Positions 33,246-40,701 of a stretch of 40,701 bases of DNA are shown one piece after another. The notes under the pieces were generated by a model. That model was not told where the DNA came from. It did not search any database and saw nothing but the letters and a program-made list of their open reading frames with translations. Numbering within the stretch: position 1 is the stretch's first letter; the number at the start of each line of letters is the position of its first letter. Both the position numbers and the translations under genes were made by a program. This DNA comes from Streptomyces sp. sk2.1 (GTDB taxonomy: Bacteria; Actinomycetota; Actinomycetes; Streptomycetales; Streptomycetaceae): NCBI RefSeq assembly GCF_008120935.1, contig NZ_RDBO01000065.1:120506-161206 (forward strand), written 5' to 3'.

Positions 33246-34549
33246 AGTGCCTTCCCGTAGGCCTCGTCCATCCGGGCCAGCGCGCCTTCGACGTCCGTCT
33301 TGTCCGCGAGCAGTTCCTGCACGGCGGCGAAGTGGGCGGGCTGCACCTCGGCGTTGGGCCAGCTCTGGTCCATGAAGGGGACGGCACGGTTGTCGTCGAT
33401 GAGGGGCAGGAAGGAGCCGAGGACCGGATCGATCCTGGTCGAGGAGTCGCGCTTGAACGGGATCGCGGCCACGGACTGCGCCCAGCGGTCGACGTTCTCC
33501 TGCTTCCCGAGGAACTCGACGAACGCCTTCGCCCCGGCCGATTTCCTGGACCGCGCGGAGATCCCGACCCCGACGACGATGCCCGCCGGGATCCACAGCT
33601 TCCCGGCGTCGTCACCGCCGGGGAAGGGGAACATGCCGAGGTCGTCGGGGTTCCGGGCGGCCTGGCGGAAGTTGGCGAGCACGGCGGAGACCTGGACGGC
33701 CATCGCCGCCCTGCCGCCGGCGACCATCGAGGTCTGCTGCTCGTACGTCGTCCCGTTGGGGTTGTCGTTGAAGAAACCCCGGCGCTGCAACTCCTTGTAC
33801 CTGCCCATGGCCTCGGCCCATCCGGAACCACGGAAATGGGCCTTGCCGGAGGCCATTTCGGCGTCGAATCCAGGATTCTTCGCATAGACGGCATTGGGGA
33901 CCAGCGCGTAGGTGATCAATTGGGTCACCCAGGGGGTCTGGGCGCCGAGCGCGATCGGGATCACGCCCTTCGCCTTCAATTTCGTGCAGACGGCGAGGAG
34001 TTCGTTCCAGGTCCGGGGCGGTTCGACCCCGGCGTCGGCGAAGACTTTCTTGTTGTGGATGGCACCGATGACGCTGCTGCCCGCCGAATACAGATAGGTC
34101 TTGCCCTCGTGCCGGTAGGCGGGGTGGAAATTCTTCGGGACCTCCTCGGTCCAGCTCTGCCCGCTGAGATCGGCCAGCAGCCCGGCCCTGGCCAGCTCGA
34201 CCATGGACATGGCGCTGCCGCTGCCGGGATAGAGCACGTGCACGTCGGGGGCGTTGCCGCCGGCGAGCTGGGTGCGCACCACCGTCTGGACCTGGTCCGT
34301 GGGCGCGAAGGAGGTGGCGAACGAGGCGTCGGGGTGGGACTTGCGGTAGCGCGCGACCATGTCCTCCATCGGCTTCTGCTGGTCGGCGACGCCGACGACG
34401 CGCAGCTTCCCGGAGCCGCCGTCCGAGCCGGAGCAGGCCGTCAGGACGGGGGGAAGCGCGGCGAGCGCCGCGGCCCCGCCACCGATGCGGAGAAAGCCGC
34501 GGCGGCCGACCGCGCCCCGGCCCGGCCGGGGATGGGAAGGCGTCGTCAT
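33242..34549 (-). CDS. Sugar-binding lipoprotein of ABC transporter
   Basis: A 435-residue extracellular solute-binding protein (family 1). The N-terminus has a twin-arginine motif (GRRGFLRIGG), a hydrophobic stretch and the lipobox LTAC (about residue 39-42), so it is probably Tat-exported and lipid-anchored outside the membrane. The mature part begins with a Ser/Gly linker and shows the binding-protein pattern VVRTQLAGGNAPDVHVLYPGSGS, KVFADAGVEPPRTWNELLAVCTKLKAKGVIPIALG and SMVAGGRAAMAVQ. Start ATG 34549 overlaps the GH78 stop (ATGA), and GAGGAGG lies seven bases upstream. Ligand is unknown; the flanking rhamnosidases point to rhamnose-containing oligosaccharides. Confidence 0.93.
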   Translation of the reverse strand: MTTPSHPRPGRGAVGRRGFLRIGGGAAALAALPPVLTACSGSDGGSGKLRVVGVADQQKPMEDMVARYRKSHPDASFATSFAPTDQVQTVVRTQLAGGNAPDVHVLYPGSGSAMSMVELARAGLLADLSGQSWTEEVPKNFHPAYRHEGKTYLYSAGSSVIGAIHNKKVFADAGVEPPRTWNELLAVCTKLKAKGVIPIALGAQTPWVTQLITYALVPNAVYAKNPGFDAEMASGKAHFRGSGWAEAMGRYKELQRRGFFNDNPNGTTYEQQTSMVAGGRAAMAVQVSAVLANFRQAARNPDDLGMFPFPGGDDAGKLWIPAGIVVGVGISARSRKSAGAKAFVEFLGKQENVDRWAQSVAAIPFKRDSSTRIDPVLGSFLPLIDDNRAVPFMDQSWPNAEVQPAHFAAVQELLADKTDVEGALARMDEAYGKAL

Positions 34550-37446
34550 GGTGTGTCCTCCTCGTGCTGACGGACGGGCGGGTTCGATGTGCCGCGGCCG
34601 GGGACGGGCGACGGCCGGACCGTGCCGGGCGCCCCGGGGGGAGTGCCCGTCGGGGCGTAGGCGGCGGTGAAGCGGTACGTGCCCGAGGACACGCGGTGGA
34701 ACACCTGGCCACAGGCGGCGGTGACCGGTGCGACATGGGGGTCGCCGGCCCCCGGCACCGCTCCCGACTCGCGGACCGAGCCGGGGTCCGTGGTGGGCAC
34801 GTACACGTCGGCGGTGGCGCCGGGCGGCACCCGTACGCACAGGATGATCCTTTCTTCGTCCCGCTCCCAGGAGACCGCGACGGTGCCGCGGACCGATTCG
34901 TGGCGGGCGCTCGCGCGGCGGAGGGGGCCGGGCCGCGGCCGGATCAGCAGCCGCCGGTACCCCGTGGAGTCCGGCGCCTGGTCCAGGCCCGCGACACCCC
35001 GGTAGAGCCATTCGCCGATCGAGCCGAGCGCGTAGTGGTTGAAGGAGTTCATCGAAGGGGCGCGGAACCCCGCGTCGGGCGTCCACCCGTCCCAGCGTTC
35101 CCAGATCGTGGTGGCGCCGTGCCGCAGGGGGAAGCGCCACGACGGCACCTCGTCGCGCAGCAGGAGGGCGTGGGCGAGGTCGGAGTGTCCGTGGGCGTCG
35201 AGGACGGGGGCGGCGAGCGCGACCCCGAGGAAGCCCGTCAGCAGGGCGGGACCGGCCGAACCGACGAGTTCTGCGAGCCGGCCGGCGGCGGCCCCGGTCA
35301 GGGGTGCGGGCAGCAGCTCGAAGGCGAGCGAGACGAGGTACCCGGTCTGGGTGTCCCCGGCGACGCGCACCCGGGGGCCGTCCGCCCCGGCGTCGTCGAC
35401 GGTGACGAAGCGCTCGGCGAAGACGCGACGGATGTCGTCGGCCAGCCGGTGGTACCGCCGGGCGGTGTCCTCCTGCCCGAGGACACCGGCGGCCTTCGCG
35501 GTGAGCCGGGCGCTGTGCGCGAAGTACGCCGTGGCGATGACGTCGCGCGGGGTGGGGGTGCCGGGGGCGAGCCAGTCGGAGAAGTGCGGGCCCACCCGGT
35601 GGCGCCAGACCAGATCGGGGTTGTGACGGCGGATCAGGTCGACCCAGGCGCACATGCCGTCCAGCGCCCGGGAGAGGAAGCGCGGATCGTCGTAGACGCG
35701 GTGCAGGTGCCACGGGACGATCACCCCCGCGTCGCCCCAGCCGGGCGCGCCCTCGTCGGCCACCCCCACGAGCCGCGGGGCGACGTTGGGGAAGCCGCCG
35801 TCCGGGGTGCGGGCGTCGTCGACGTCGCGCAGCCACTTGGTGAAGAACGCGGCGACGTCCGCGTTGAGCGCGGCGGTGGGCAGGAACACCTGCGCGTCCG
35901 CCAGCCAGCCGAGCCGCTCGTCGCGCTGCGGACAGTCCGTGGGCACGCTGACGAAGTTCGAGCGCTGCCCCCACGCCACGCAGTCGTGGAGCCGCCGCAG
36001 CTCGGCGTCCGAGCAGTCGAACTCCCCGGCCCACGGGGTGTCGCTGTGCAGGACGACGGCGACGACATCGTCCTCCGACAGCTCCGGCAGCCCGCTGATC
36101 CCGGCGTACCGGAACCCGTGGTACGTGAACCGCGGCTCGAACACGACGGGGCCGCGCCCGTCCCCGACGAGCACGTCGGTCGCGGCGGCGGTGCGCAGAT
36201 TCGCCGTGTACAGCTGCCCGGCTCCGTCCAGGACCTCGGCGTGACGGACCGTCACCCGGGCCCCGGCCGCGAGCCCGGCCACCCTCAGCCGCACCCGGCC
36301 GGCGATGTTCTGGCCGAAGTCGACGACATGGGTGCCGGACGAGACCCGGCGGACCGAGCGCGGGCGCAGCTCCCGCGTCGCCCGCACGGGCTCGTCGACG
36401 GACGCCACGAGCAGTCGGTGGTCGGTGTCCGTGACCAGGGCGGGGGACCAGTCGGAGTCGTCGAAACCGGGCAGCTCCCAGCCGTCGCGCGCGTGGCGCA
36501 GGTCGTGGCACTCGCCCATCAGCAGATCCGCGTGCCGCACCGCCCCGGTGGCGGTGCGCCAGGTCCCGTCGGTGACCACCGGGGCGTCGGTGCCGTCCGC
36601 GCCGGTCGTCCGGAGCTCCGCCAGGAACTGGGGGAACGAGCCGTAATGGGCCCCCGCCCGGCGTGGCTCGAAGCCGACGAACCCGCTCCACCAGCCGTCG
36701 GCGAGGGTGGCCGCCAGCACGTTCTCCCCGTCGCGCAGCAACCCGGTCACGTCGTACGTCTGGTACTGGACGCGGTGGCGGTAGTCCGTCCAGCCGGGTG
36801 CCAGTTCGGCGTCGCCGACCCGTACGCCGTTGAGCCGCACCTCGTACAGCCCGCGCGCGCTGACGTACAGCCGGGCCCGGGTGCCGGCCGCCGAGGTGAA
36901 GGAACGCCGCAGGATCGGGCACGGGGCGAGCCCGTGGTCGTCGAGGGCGAACTCGCCCTCGGTGGGCGCATCCATGACATCGACCGGGCCCGGTTCGTGG
37001 GCGATCCACGCCGCCCGCCACCGGGCGGCGCCGGTGAACGCCGTCTCGAACCAGGACGTGGCCTCGGCGGGGACGTCCGTCCCGGCCCGCCACACGGACA
37101 CCCGCCAGTGACAGCGCGTCAGGGGCGTCAGGGGCGGCCCGGCGTACTGGACGGCCGTCGCACCGGTGTCGGCCACCCGGCCGGTGTCCCACAGGAGTTG
37201 GCCGTCCCCGTCCAGGTCCTCGACGCGTTCGGCGACCCGGACCCGGTAAGCCACGGGATCGTCGCCCCGGTGGTCGGACACGAGCCGCCAGGACAGCCGG
37301 GGCGCGGCCTCGTCGATCCCCAGCGGGGTGGTGCGGTGCTCGCACCGCAGGGCGTGGGGTCGCAGCGTCGTGGTTCCGGAACGGCTGTGAGCCGCCCCTT
37401 CGGAGGGTCGGGAGACGGGTGGATCGGCTGCCGGGGAACCGGACAC
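34546..37446 (-). CDS. Intracellular alpha-L-rhamnosidase, GH78
   Basis: A 966-residue enzyme that releases L-rhamnose from glycosides by inversion. Domains in order: N-terminal Fn3-like sandwich (CEHRTTPLGIDEAAPRLSWRL ... CHWRVSVWRAG), two further beta-modules including ARLYVSARGLYEVRLNGVRVGDAELAPGWTDYRHRVQYQTYDVTGLL, then the (alpha/alpha)6 barrel with the GH78 signature VSVPTDCPQRDERLGWLADAQ containing the acidic residue pair of the active site, and a C-terminal sandwich. No signal peptide, so it should act on imported substrate. GTG 37446 is chosen because GGAAGGA stands 7 bases upstream; earlier starts would run through the promoter. First gene of the five-gene operon. Confidence 0.93.
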   Translation of the reverse strand: MSGSPAADPPVSRPSEGAAHSRSGTTTLRPHALRCEHRTTPLGIDEAAPRLSWRLVSDHRGDDPVAYRVRVAERVEDLDGDGQLLWDTGRVADTGATAVQYAGPPLTPLTRCHWRVSVWRAGTDVPAEATSWFETAFTGAARWRAAWIAHEPGPVDVMDAPTEGEFALDDHGLAPCPILRRSFTSAAGTRARLYVSARGLYEVRLNGVRVGDAELAPGWTDYRHRVQYQTYDVTGLLRDGENVLAATLADGWWSGFVGFEPRRAGAHYGSFPQFLAELRTTGADGTDAPVVTDGTWRTATGAVRHADLLMGECHDLRHARDGWELPGFDDSDWSPALVTDTDHRLLVASVDEPVRATRELRPRSVRRVSSGTHVVDFGQNIAGRVRLRVAGLAAGARVTVRHAEVLDGAGQLYTANLRTAAATDVLVGDGRGPVVFEPRFTYHGFRYAGISGLPELSEDDVVAVVLHSDTPWAGEFDCSDAELRRLHDCVAWGQRSNFVSVPTDCPQRDERLGWLADAQVFLPTAALNADVAAFFTKWLRDVDDARTPDGGFPNVAPRLVGVADEGAPGWGDAGVIVPWHLHRVYDDPRFLSRALDGMCAWVDLIRRHNPDLVWRHRVGPHFSDWLAPGTPTPRDVIATAYFAHSARLTAKAAGVLGQEDTARRYHRLADDIRRVFAERFVTVDDAGADGPRVRVAGDTQTGYLVSLAFELLPAPLTGAAAGRLAELVGSAGPALLTGFLGVALAAPVLDAHGHSDLAHALLLRDEVPSWRFPLRHGATTIWERWDGWTPDAGFRAPSMNSFNHYALGSIGEWLYRGVAGLDQAPDSTGYRRLLIRPRPGPLRRASARHESVRGTVAVSWERDEERIILCVRVPPGATADVYVPTTDPGSVRESGAVPGAGDPHVAPVTAACGQVFHRVSSGTYRFTAAYAPTGTPPGAPGTVRPSPVPGRGTSNPPVRQHEEDTP

Positions 37447-37560
37447 GAGCACGTCCTTCCGTCGCACCGAATTTCCCGATGTGAAATCTAACGTTAATTC
37501 TGTGGCGTGGAGACTATGAGCCGCCCTGGGGGGTGTCAAGGGTGTTGCCGATGTGTCTCC
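37447..37560 (-). promoter_or_regulatory. Promoter/operator region of the rhamnosidase operon
   Basis: On the minus strand, TAGATT (complement of 37485-37490) is a Streptomyces-like -10 about 40 bp before the GH78 start. It overlaps TAACGTTA (37489-37496), a palindrome with the central CG common in LacI-family operators, in an AT-rich island. No -35 consensus is seen. A repressor binding here would block the promoter; no regulator gene lies in the operon. Confidence 0.45.
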
Positions 37561-37755
37561 CGTTCACCTCGGAAAAGGGGTGATGTTGCCCCAACTAACC
37601 GTCTGTGAACGGTATTGCGGACGTCGGCGGGTGGTCTTGTGGCACGTGATTCCCTGTGATATTCACCCTGTGATTACCACATGGACGGACGTGAAATCAC
37701 GTGCCGCTCCCGGCTCGTACCGGACGGAATTCCGCCCGACGAAGGGACGAGTTTC
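37561..37755 (+). promoter_or_regulatory. phoD upstream region with candidate PHO boxes
   Basis: PhoP of Streptomyces binds 11-base direct repeats like GTTCACC. Two candidate pairs are seen: on the minus strand GTTCACA (37609-37603) and GTTAGTT (37598-37592), spaced by 11; on the plus strand ATTCACC (37661-37667) and GATTACC (37672-37678), also spaced by 11. A single GTTCACC stands at 37561-37567. CCCTGTGAT is repeated at 37652-37660 and 37666-37674. This agrees with phosphate control of the downstream phosphatase (inference). Confidence 0.5.
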
Positions 37756-39360
37756 ATGCAGATGGACAGTGCGTCAAGTGGTACCGGAGCGTTCGGCAGA
37801 CGGATGATGCTCGGCGGAACGATCGGCCTGGCCCTGGCCGCGGCCGGCGCCTCCGCGGGCAGGGCATGGGGCGACACGCCCTTCCACGAGGACCCGTTCG
37901 CCCTCGGGGTCGCGTCCGGCGACCCGTGGCCGGACGGGGTCGTGCTGTGGACCCGCCTCGCCCCCCAGCCCCTCGCCCCCGACGGAGCCGGGGGCATGCC
38001 GCCGTACGCCGTCGACGTGCAGTGGGAGATCGCCCGCGACGAACGCTTCAGGTCCGTCGTGCGCCGGGGACGCACCCGCGCGGTGCCCGAACTCGCCCAC
38101 TCCGTCCACGTCGAGGTCTCCGGACTGCAGCCGGGCAGGCACTACTACTACCGCTTCCGGGCCGGCGGCGTGCACAGCCCCGTGGGACGCACCCGCACCG
38201 CGCCCCCGCCGCACAGCCGGCCCAAGGAACTCGACTTCGCCTTCGTCTCCTGCCAGGCGTGGTTCGAGGGCTTCTACACCGCCTACCGGCACCTGGCCGA
38301 GGAGGACGTCGACCTGGTCCTGCACCTGGGCGACTACATCTACGAGAACCCCATCGACGCCATGGGCGGCGTGCGCAACATCCCCGTCGCCGCCGAACTG
38401 CGCCCCGAGCCGATGAACCTCGCCCAGTACCGCAACCGCCACGCCCTGCACCGCTTCGACCCCGACCTCATCGCCGCCCACCGCGCCCACCCGTTCGCCG
38501 TCGTCTGGGACGACCACGAGGTCGAGGACAACTGGGCGCGCGACAGGTCCAAGGTCGACACCGAGCCCGACCAGGACCCCGCGGTCTTCCGCGAGCGGGC
38601 GGCGGCGGCCTTCCAGGCGTACTACGAGCACCTGCCGCTGCGGCTGCCGAACCGGCCGAACGGATTCCGGGCACGGATGTACCGCAGCCTGCGCTACGGG
38701 CGGATGGCGACCTTCCACATCCTCGACACCAGGCTCTTCCGCGACGACCAGCCCTGCGGCGACGGCTCCAGGAGCGGCTGCACCGACCGGCTGACCCCCG
38801 GCCGCACCATCCTCGGCCCGGAGCAGGAGCAGTGGCTGTACCGCGGCCTCGGCCGCTCCGACGCGACCTGGAACATGATCTCCCAGCAGATCCCGGTGAC
38901 CCAGGTCGACACTGACCCCGGCCCCGGCCAGACCTTCGTGATGGACTTCTGGGACGGCTACGTGGACGCGCGCCAGAGGCTGTTCAAGGAGATCACCGAC
39001 CGCAGCGTGAACAATCCGGTGGTGCTCACCGGCGACATGCACCGGCACCTGGCCGCCGACCTCAAGCAGAACTTCGACGACCCGGAATCACCCACGCTGG
39101 GCGTGGAGTTCGTCGGCTCGTCCATCTCCACCAGCAAGGACGGCATGGACCTGGACCCCTCGGGAGCCAAGCTGCTCGCCGCCAACGAGCACATAAAGTT
39201 CACCAACTTCCAGCGGGGATACGTGCGTTGCGCGCTGACCCGGGAGACCTGCCGGGCCGACTTCCGGGTCCTGCCGTACGTGACCGCCCCCGGCGCACCC
39301 GTCTCGACCCGGACCTCCTTCGTCACCGAGGCGGGCAGGCCCGGACTCCAGCAGGCCTGA
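37756..39360 (+). CDS. phoD: Tat-secreted alkaline phosphatase PhoD
   Basis: A 534-residue secreted phosphatase/phosphodiesterase releasing phosphate from organic esters. A twin-arginine signal (FGRRMMLGGTIGLALAAAGASAGRAWG, about 14-40) leads the protein. An N-terminal beta-sandwich (FALGVASGDPWPDGVVLWTRLAP) is followed by the metallophosphatase domain with FVSCQ, HLGDYIYEN, WDDHEVEDNWA and GDMHRH supplying the Fe/Ca ligands of PhoD enzymes. ATG 37756 is chosen since GAAGGGA stands 8 bases upstream; earlier in-frame starts lie in the promoter. Single-gene unit with candidate PHO boxes upstream and a stem-loop downstream. Confidence 0.94.
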   Translation: MQMDSASSGTGAFGRRMMLGGTIGLALAAAGASAGRAWGDTPFHEDPFALGVASGDPWPDGVVLWTRLAPQPLAPDGAGGMPPYAVDVQWEIARDERFRSVVRRGRTRAVPELAHSVHVEVSGLQPGRHYYYRFRAGGVHSPVGRTRTAPPPHSRPKELDFAFVSCQAWFEGFYTAYRHLAEEDVDLVLHLGDYIYENPIDAMGGVRNIPVAAELRPEPMNLAQYRNRHALHRFDPDLIAAHRAHPFAVVWDDHEVEDNWARDRSKVDTEPDQDPAVFRERAAAAFQAYYEHLPLRLPNRPNGFRARMYRSLRYGRMATFHILDTRLFRDDQPCGDGSRSGCTDRLTPGRTILGPEQEQWLYRGLGRSDATWNMISQQIPVTQVDTDPGPGQTFVMDFWDGYVDARQRLFKEITDRSVNNPVVLTGDMHRHLAADLKQNFDDPESPTLGVEFVGSSISTSKDGMDLDPSGAKLLAANEHIKFTNFQRGYVRCALTRETCRADFRVLPYVTAPGAPVSTRTSFVTEAGRPGLQQA

Positions 39361-39385
39361 GCGGGCGGCGGGCCCGAGCGGACGG

Positions 39386-39423
39386 CGGACCGCCCCCGCC
39401 GGGAGAGCGGCGGGGGCGGTCCG
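39386..39423 (+). terminator. Strong terminator of phoD
   Basis: A perfect 15-bp GC stem, CGGACCGCCCCCGCC (39386-39400) with its complement at 39409-39423, around an 8-base loop, 25 bp after the phoD stop. Confidence 0.85.
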
Positions 39424-39439
39424 TATCCGGTCCCGTCCC

Positions 39440-39465
39440 CCTCGCCGCCCACGTGGGCGGCGAGG
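39440..39465 (-). terminator. 26-bp palindrome, terminator of GH6 gene
   Basis: CCTCGCCGCCCAC (39440-39452) is followed directly by its exact reverse complement (39453-39465). It lies 48 bp after the leftward GH6 stop and would end that transcript; it also backs up the phoD terminator. Confidence 0.8.
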
Positions 39466-39513
39466 AGGACGGTCAGGCGGCGCAGCCGCCCGACGGGGAC
39501 GACGCGCCCGGGG

Positions 39514-40701
39514 TCACGCGCTCCCGCCGCCCAGCGGCGGGTAGGCGTTGCGCACCAGCTCCTGGAACTGGGCGGAGAACCAGTGGCCCGCGAGCGGGGA
39601 GTCCGGCAGGGCCCCGGACGGGTTGTAGCCGTTGCGGCCGTTCCCGGTGTACGTCGGATCGCACATCCGGTCGAAGCCCTTGCCCTCGTCGTTGTCGATG
39701 GGCCGGCTGTTGCCGTCCGACTCGCCCGGCGGCTTCGCCCAGACGTAGGCGTCGATGCCCGGCTCGGGGGCGGCGGTCGGCCGTTCGCCGATGCCCGCAC
39801 CGCTCTGGTTGCACCAGTTGCCGGCGTGGATGCGCCGGTCCACCCGGCCGCCGTCGACATAGGCGTCCACACCGGTCAGCGGGCCCGCCGAGGTGGGCCG
39901 GGCGGAGCCGCCCCAGCCGTTGCGGGCCGTGTCGATCAGCATGCCGATGTCCGGGGCGAAGCCCTGGCGCACCAGCTCGGTGCGCAGCGCCTGCGCGAAC
40001 GACAGCTCGTCGACGTAGTAGTTCCAGTCCACCCACTTGGACTGGCGCACGGTCGTCCCGTTCACCGCGTCGGTGACCTTGAAGTGGGGCTCCTCCAGGG
40101 CCGAGTAGTTGGCCGTGTTCACGATGAAGCCATGCACGTCGGAGACCGTCGCCCCCTCCGTGGTGGCGGCCTTCTTGAACTCCTGCGCCGCCGGTACGAA
40201 GTTGGAGTCCCAGCCCAGCCAGCCGTGGTGGGCGGCGTCGACGTAGTTGTAGACGTTGGGGATCGCGCCCAGGGTGTGCAGGGCGTAACCGACCCCCTTC
40301 TCGTAGTTGCCGTTCGACTTCATGGTCGCGCAGGCCTCGGTGGAGCCGTCCGTGCCGCCGGCGTTGGTCACCAGGTTCGGCAGCGAGTCCGGCTCGATGA
40401 GGGTGACGATGCGCAGGCCCGCGTAGGCCGGGTCGGCGAGGATGTCGGCGATGGGGTCGATGTACTCGTTCCGGTACCGGTCGATCTCCGTGGGACCGAG
40501 TTCGCCGTTGGAGGCCAGCGCGGCGCAGTCCCGTCCCGGCAGGTCGTAGACGACCACCTGGAACAGGTCGGCACCCTGCTCCAGCGCCGTGTCGAGGTGC
40601 TCGCGCAGCCCCTTCGCGTTCCCCGTGCCCTCGATGGCCGCGATGCGGTCCATCCAGACGAACGAGGGCTCGTCGGCGATGGCGCCACCGCCCGGTTCGG
40701 C
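39514..40701 (-). CDS. Glycoside hydrolase family 6 cellulase, 5' end outside window
   Basis: 395 residues are visible; the gene continues beyond the right edge, so the start, signal peptide and any N-terminal cellulose-binding module are not seen. GH6 endoglucanases and cellobiohydrolases cut beta-1,4-glucan with inversion. Diagnostic motifs: VVVYDLPGRDCAALASNGEL, holding the catalytic acid Asp in RDC; IVTLIEPDSLPNLVTN; MLIDTARNGWGG; and VWAKPPGESDG near the C-terminus with the second conserved Asp. WCNQSGAGIGERP and the long loops suggest the cellobiohydrolase (tunnel) type, but this is not certain. The C-terminus ends with the catalytic domain and no binding module. Confidence 0.93.
   Translation of the reverse strand, partial: AEPGGGAIADEPSFVWMDRIAAIEGTGNAKGLREHLDTALEQGADLFQVVVYDLPGRDCAALASNGELGPTEIDRYRNEYIDPIADILADPAYAGLRIVTLIEPDSLPNLVTNAGGTDGSTEACATMKSNGNYEKGVGYALHTLGAIPNVYNYVDAAHHGWLGWDSNFVPAAQEFKKAATTEGATVSDVHGFIVNTANYSALEEPHFKVTDAVNGTTVRQSKWVDWNYYVDELSFAQALRTELVRQGFAPDIGMLIDTARNGWGGSARPTSAGPLTGVDAYVDGGRVDRRIHAGNWCNQSGAGIGERPTAAPEPGIDAYVWAKPPGESDGNSRPIDNDEGKGFDRMCDPTYTGNGRNGYNPSGALPDSPLAGHWFSAQFQELVRNAYPPLGGGSA

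Noticed and set aside
34564..37491. A 975-codon open frame opposite GH78
   Set aside because: Mirror of a strongly conserved GH78 enzyme; composition is Val/Gly/Arg/Gln-biased and no motif is present.

Overview
The window looks like a stretch of a Streptomyces (or close actinomycete) chromosome. Base composition is very GC-rich, third codon positions are almost all G or C, GTG and TTG starts are common, and several families are Streptomyces-type: DUF5753/DUF397 regulators, an NlpC/P60 hydrolase behind a ydaO-type riboswitch, ureABCFGD without ureE, and a sugar ABC operon without its own ATPase. From memory, biotin and urease genes are also near neighbours in other Streptomyces genomes, so 1-18.2 kb may be conserved backbone. 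The 19-40.7 kb part looks more accessory and catabolic.

Layout. 0.2-0.8 kb: RHH antitoxin and Doc/Fic-like toxin with an apparently leaderless promoter, followed by nine 8-bp tandem repeats. 0.95-6.2 kb: a class I methyltransferase, bioD-bioA-bioB on the minus strand and divergent bioF. 6.2-7.9 kb: a whiJ-like trio (DUF397, XRE/DUF5753, HATPase). 8.0-8.7 kb: secreted NlpC/P60 protein with a candidate c-di-AMP riboswitch. 9.06-10.4 kb: a ClpP paralogue whose catalytic His is Gln, a small partner gene, and a divergent Phd/YefM protein behind a striking dyad operator. 10.7-15.3 kb: urease operon. 15.4-18.9 kb: secreted tripeptidyl-aminopeptidase-like protease, NAD-dependent epimerase, and an acyltransferase with a 206-bp MITE-like element at its start codon.

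19.3-26.8 kb is the most coherent accessory system: an extracellular polyhydroxybutyrate (PHB) utilisation locus. It holds a three-domain PHB depolymerase, a secreted hydroxybutyrate-oligomer-hydrolase-like esterase, an MHS-family transporter, a D-3-hydroxybutyrate dehydrogenase and a two-subunit 3-oxoacid CoA-transferase. Together they could convert extracellular polymer to monomer, import it, oxidise it to acetoacetate and activate it to acetoacetyl-CoA. 27.3-37.4 kb is a five-gene, tightly overlapping minus-strand operon for uptake and cytoplasmic hydrolysis of rhamnose-containing oligosaccharides (GH78, lipoprotein binding protein, two permeases, GH106-like enzyme). 37.8-39.4 kb is a Tat-exported PhoD phosphatase with possible PHO boxes. 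The right edge cuts a GH6 cellulase.

No tRNA, rRNA, CRISPR array, prophage or transposase gene was recognised. All functional calls are from reading motifs by eye; no database search was run.
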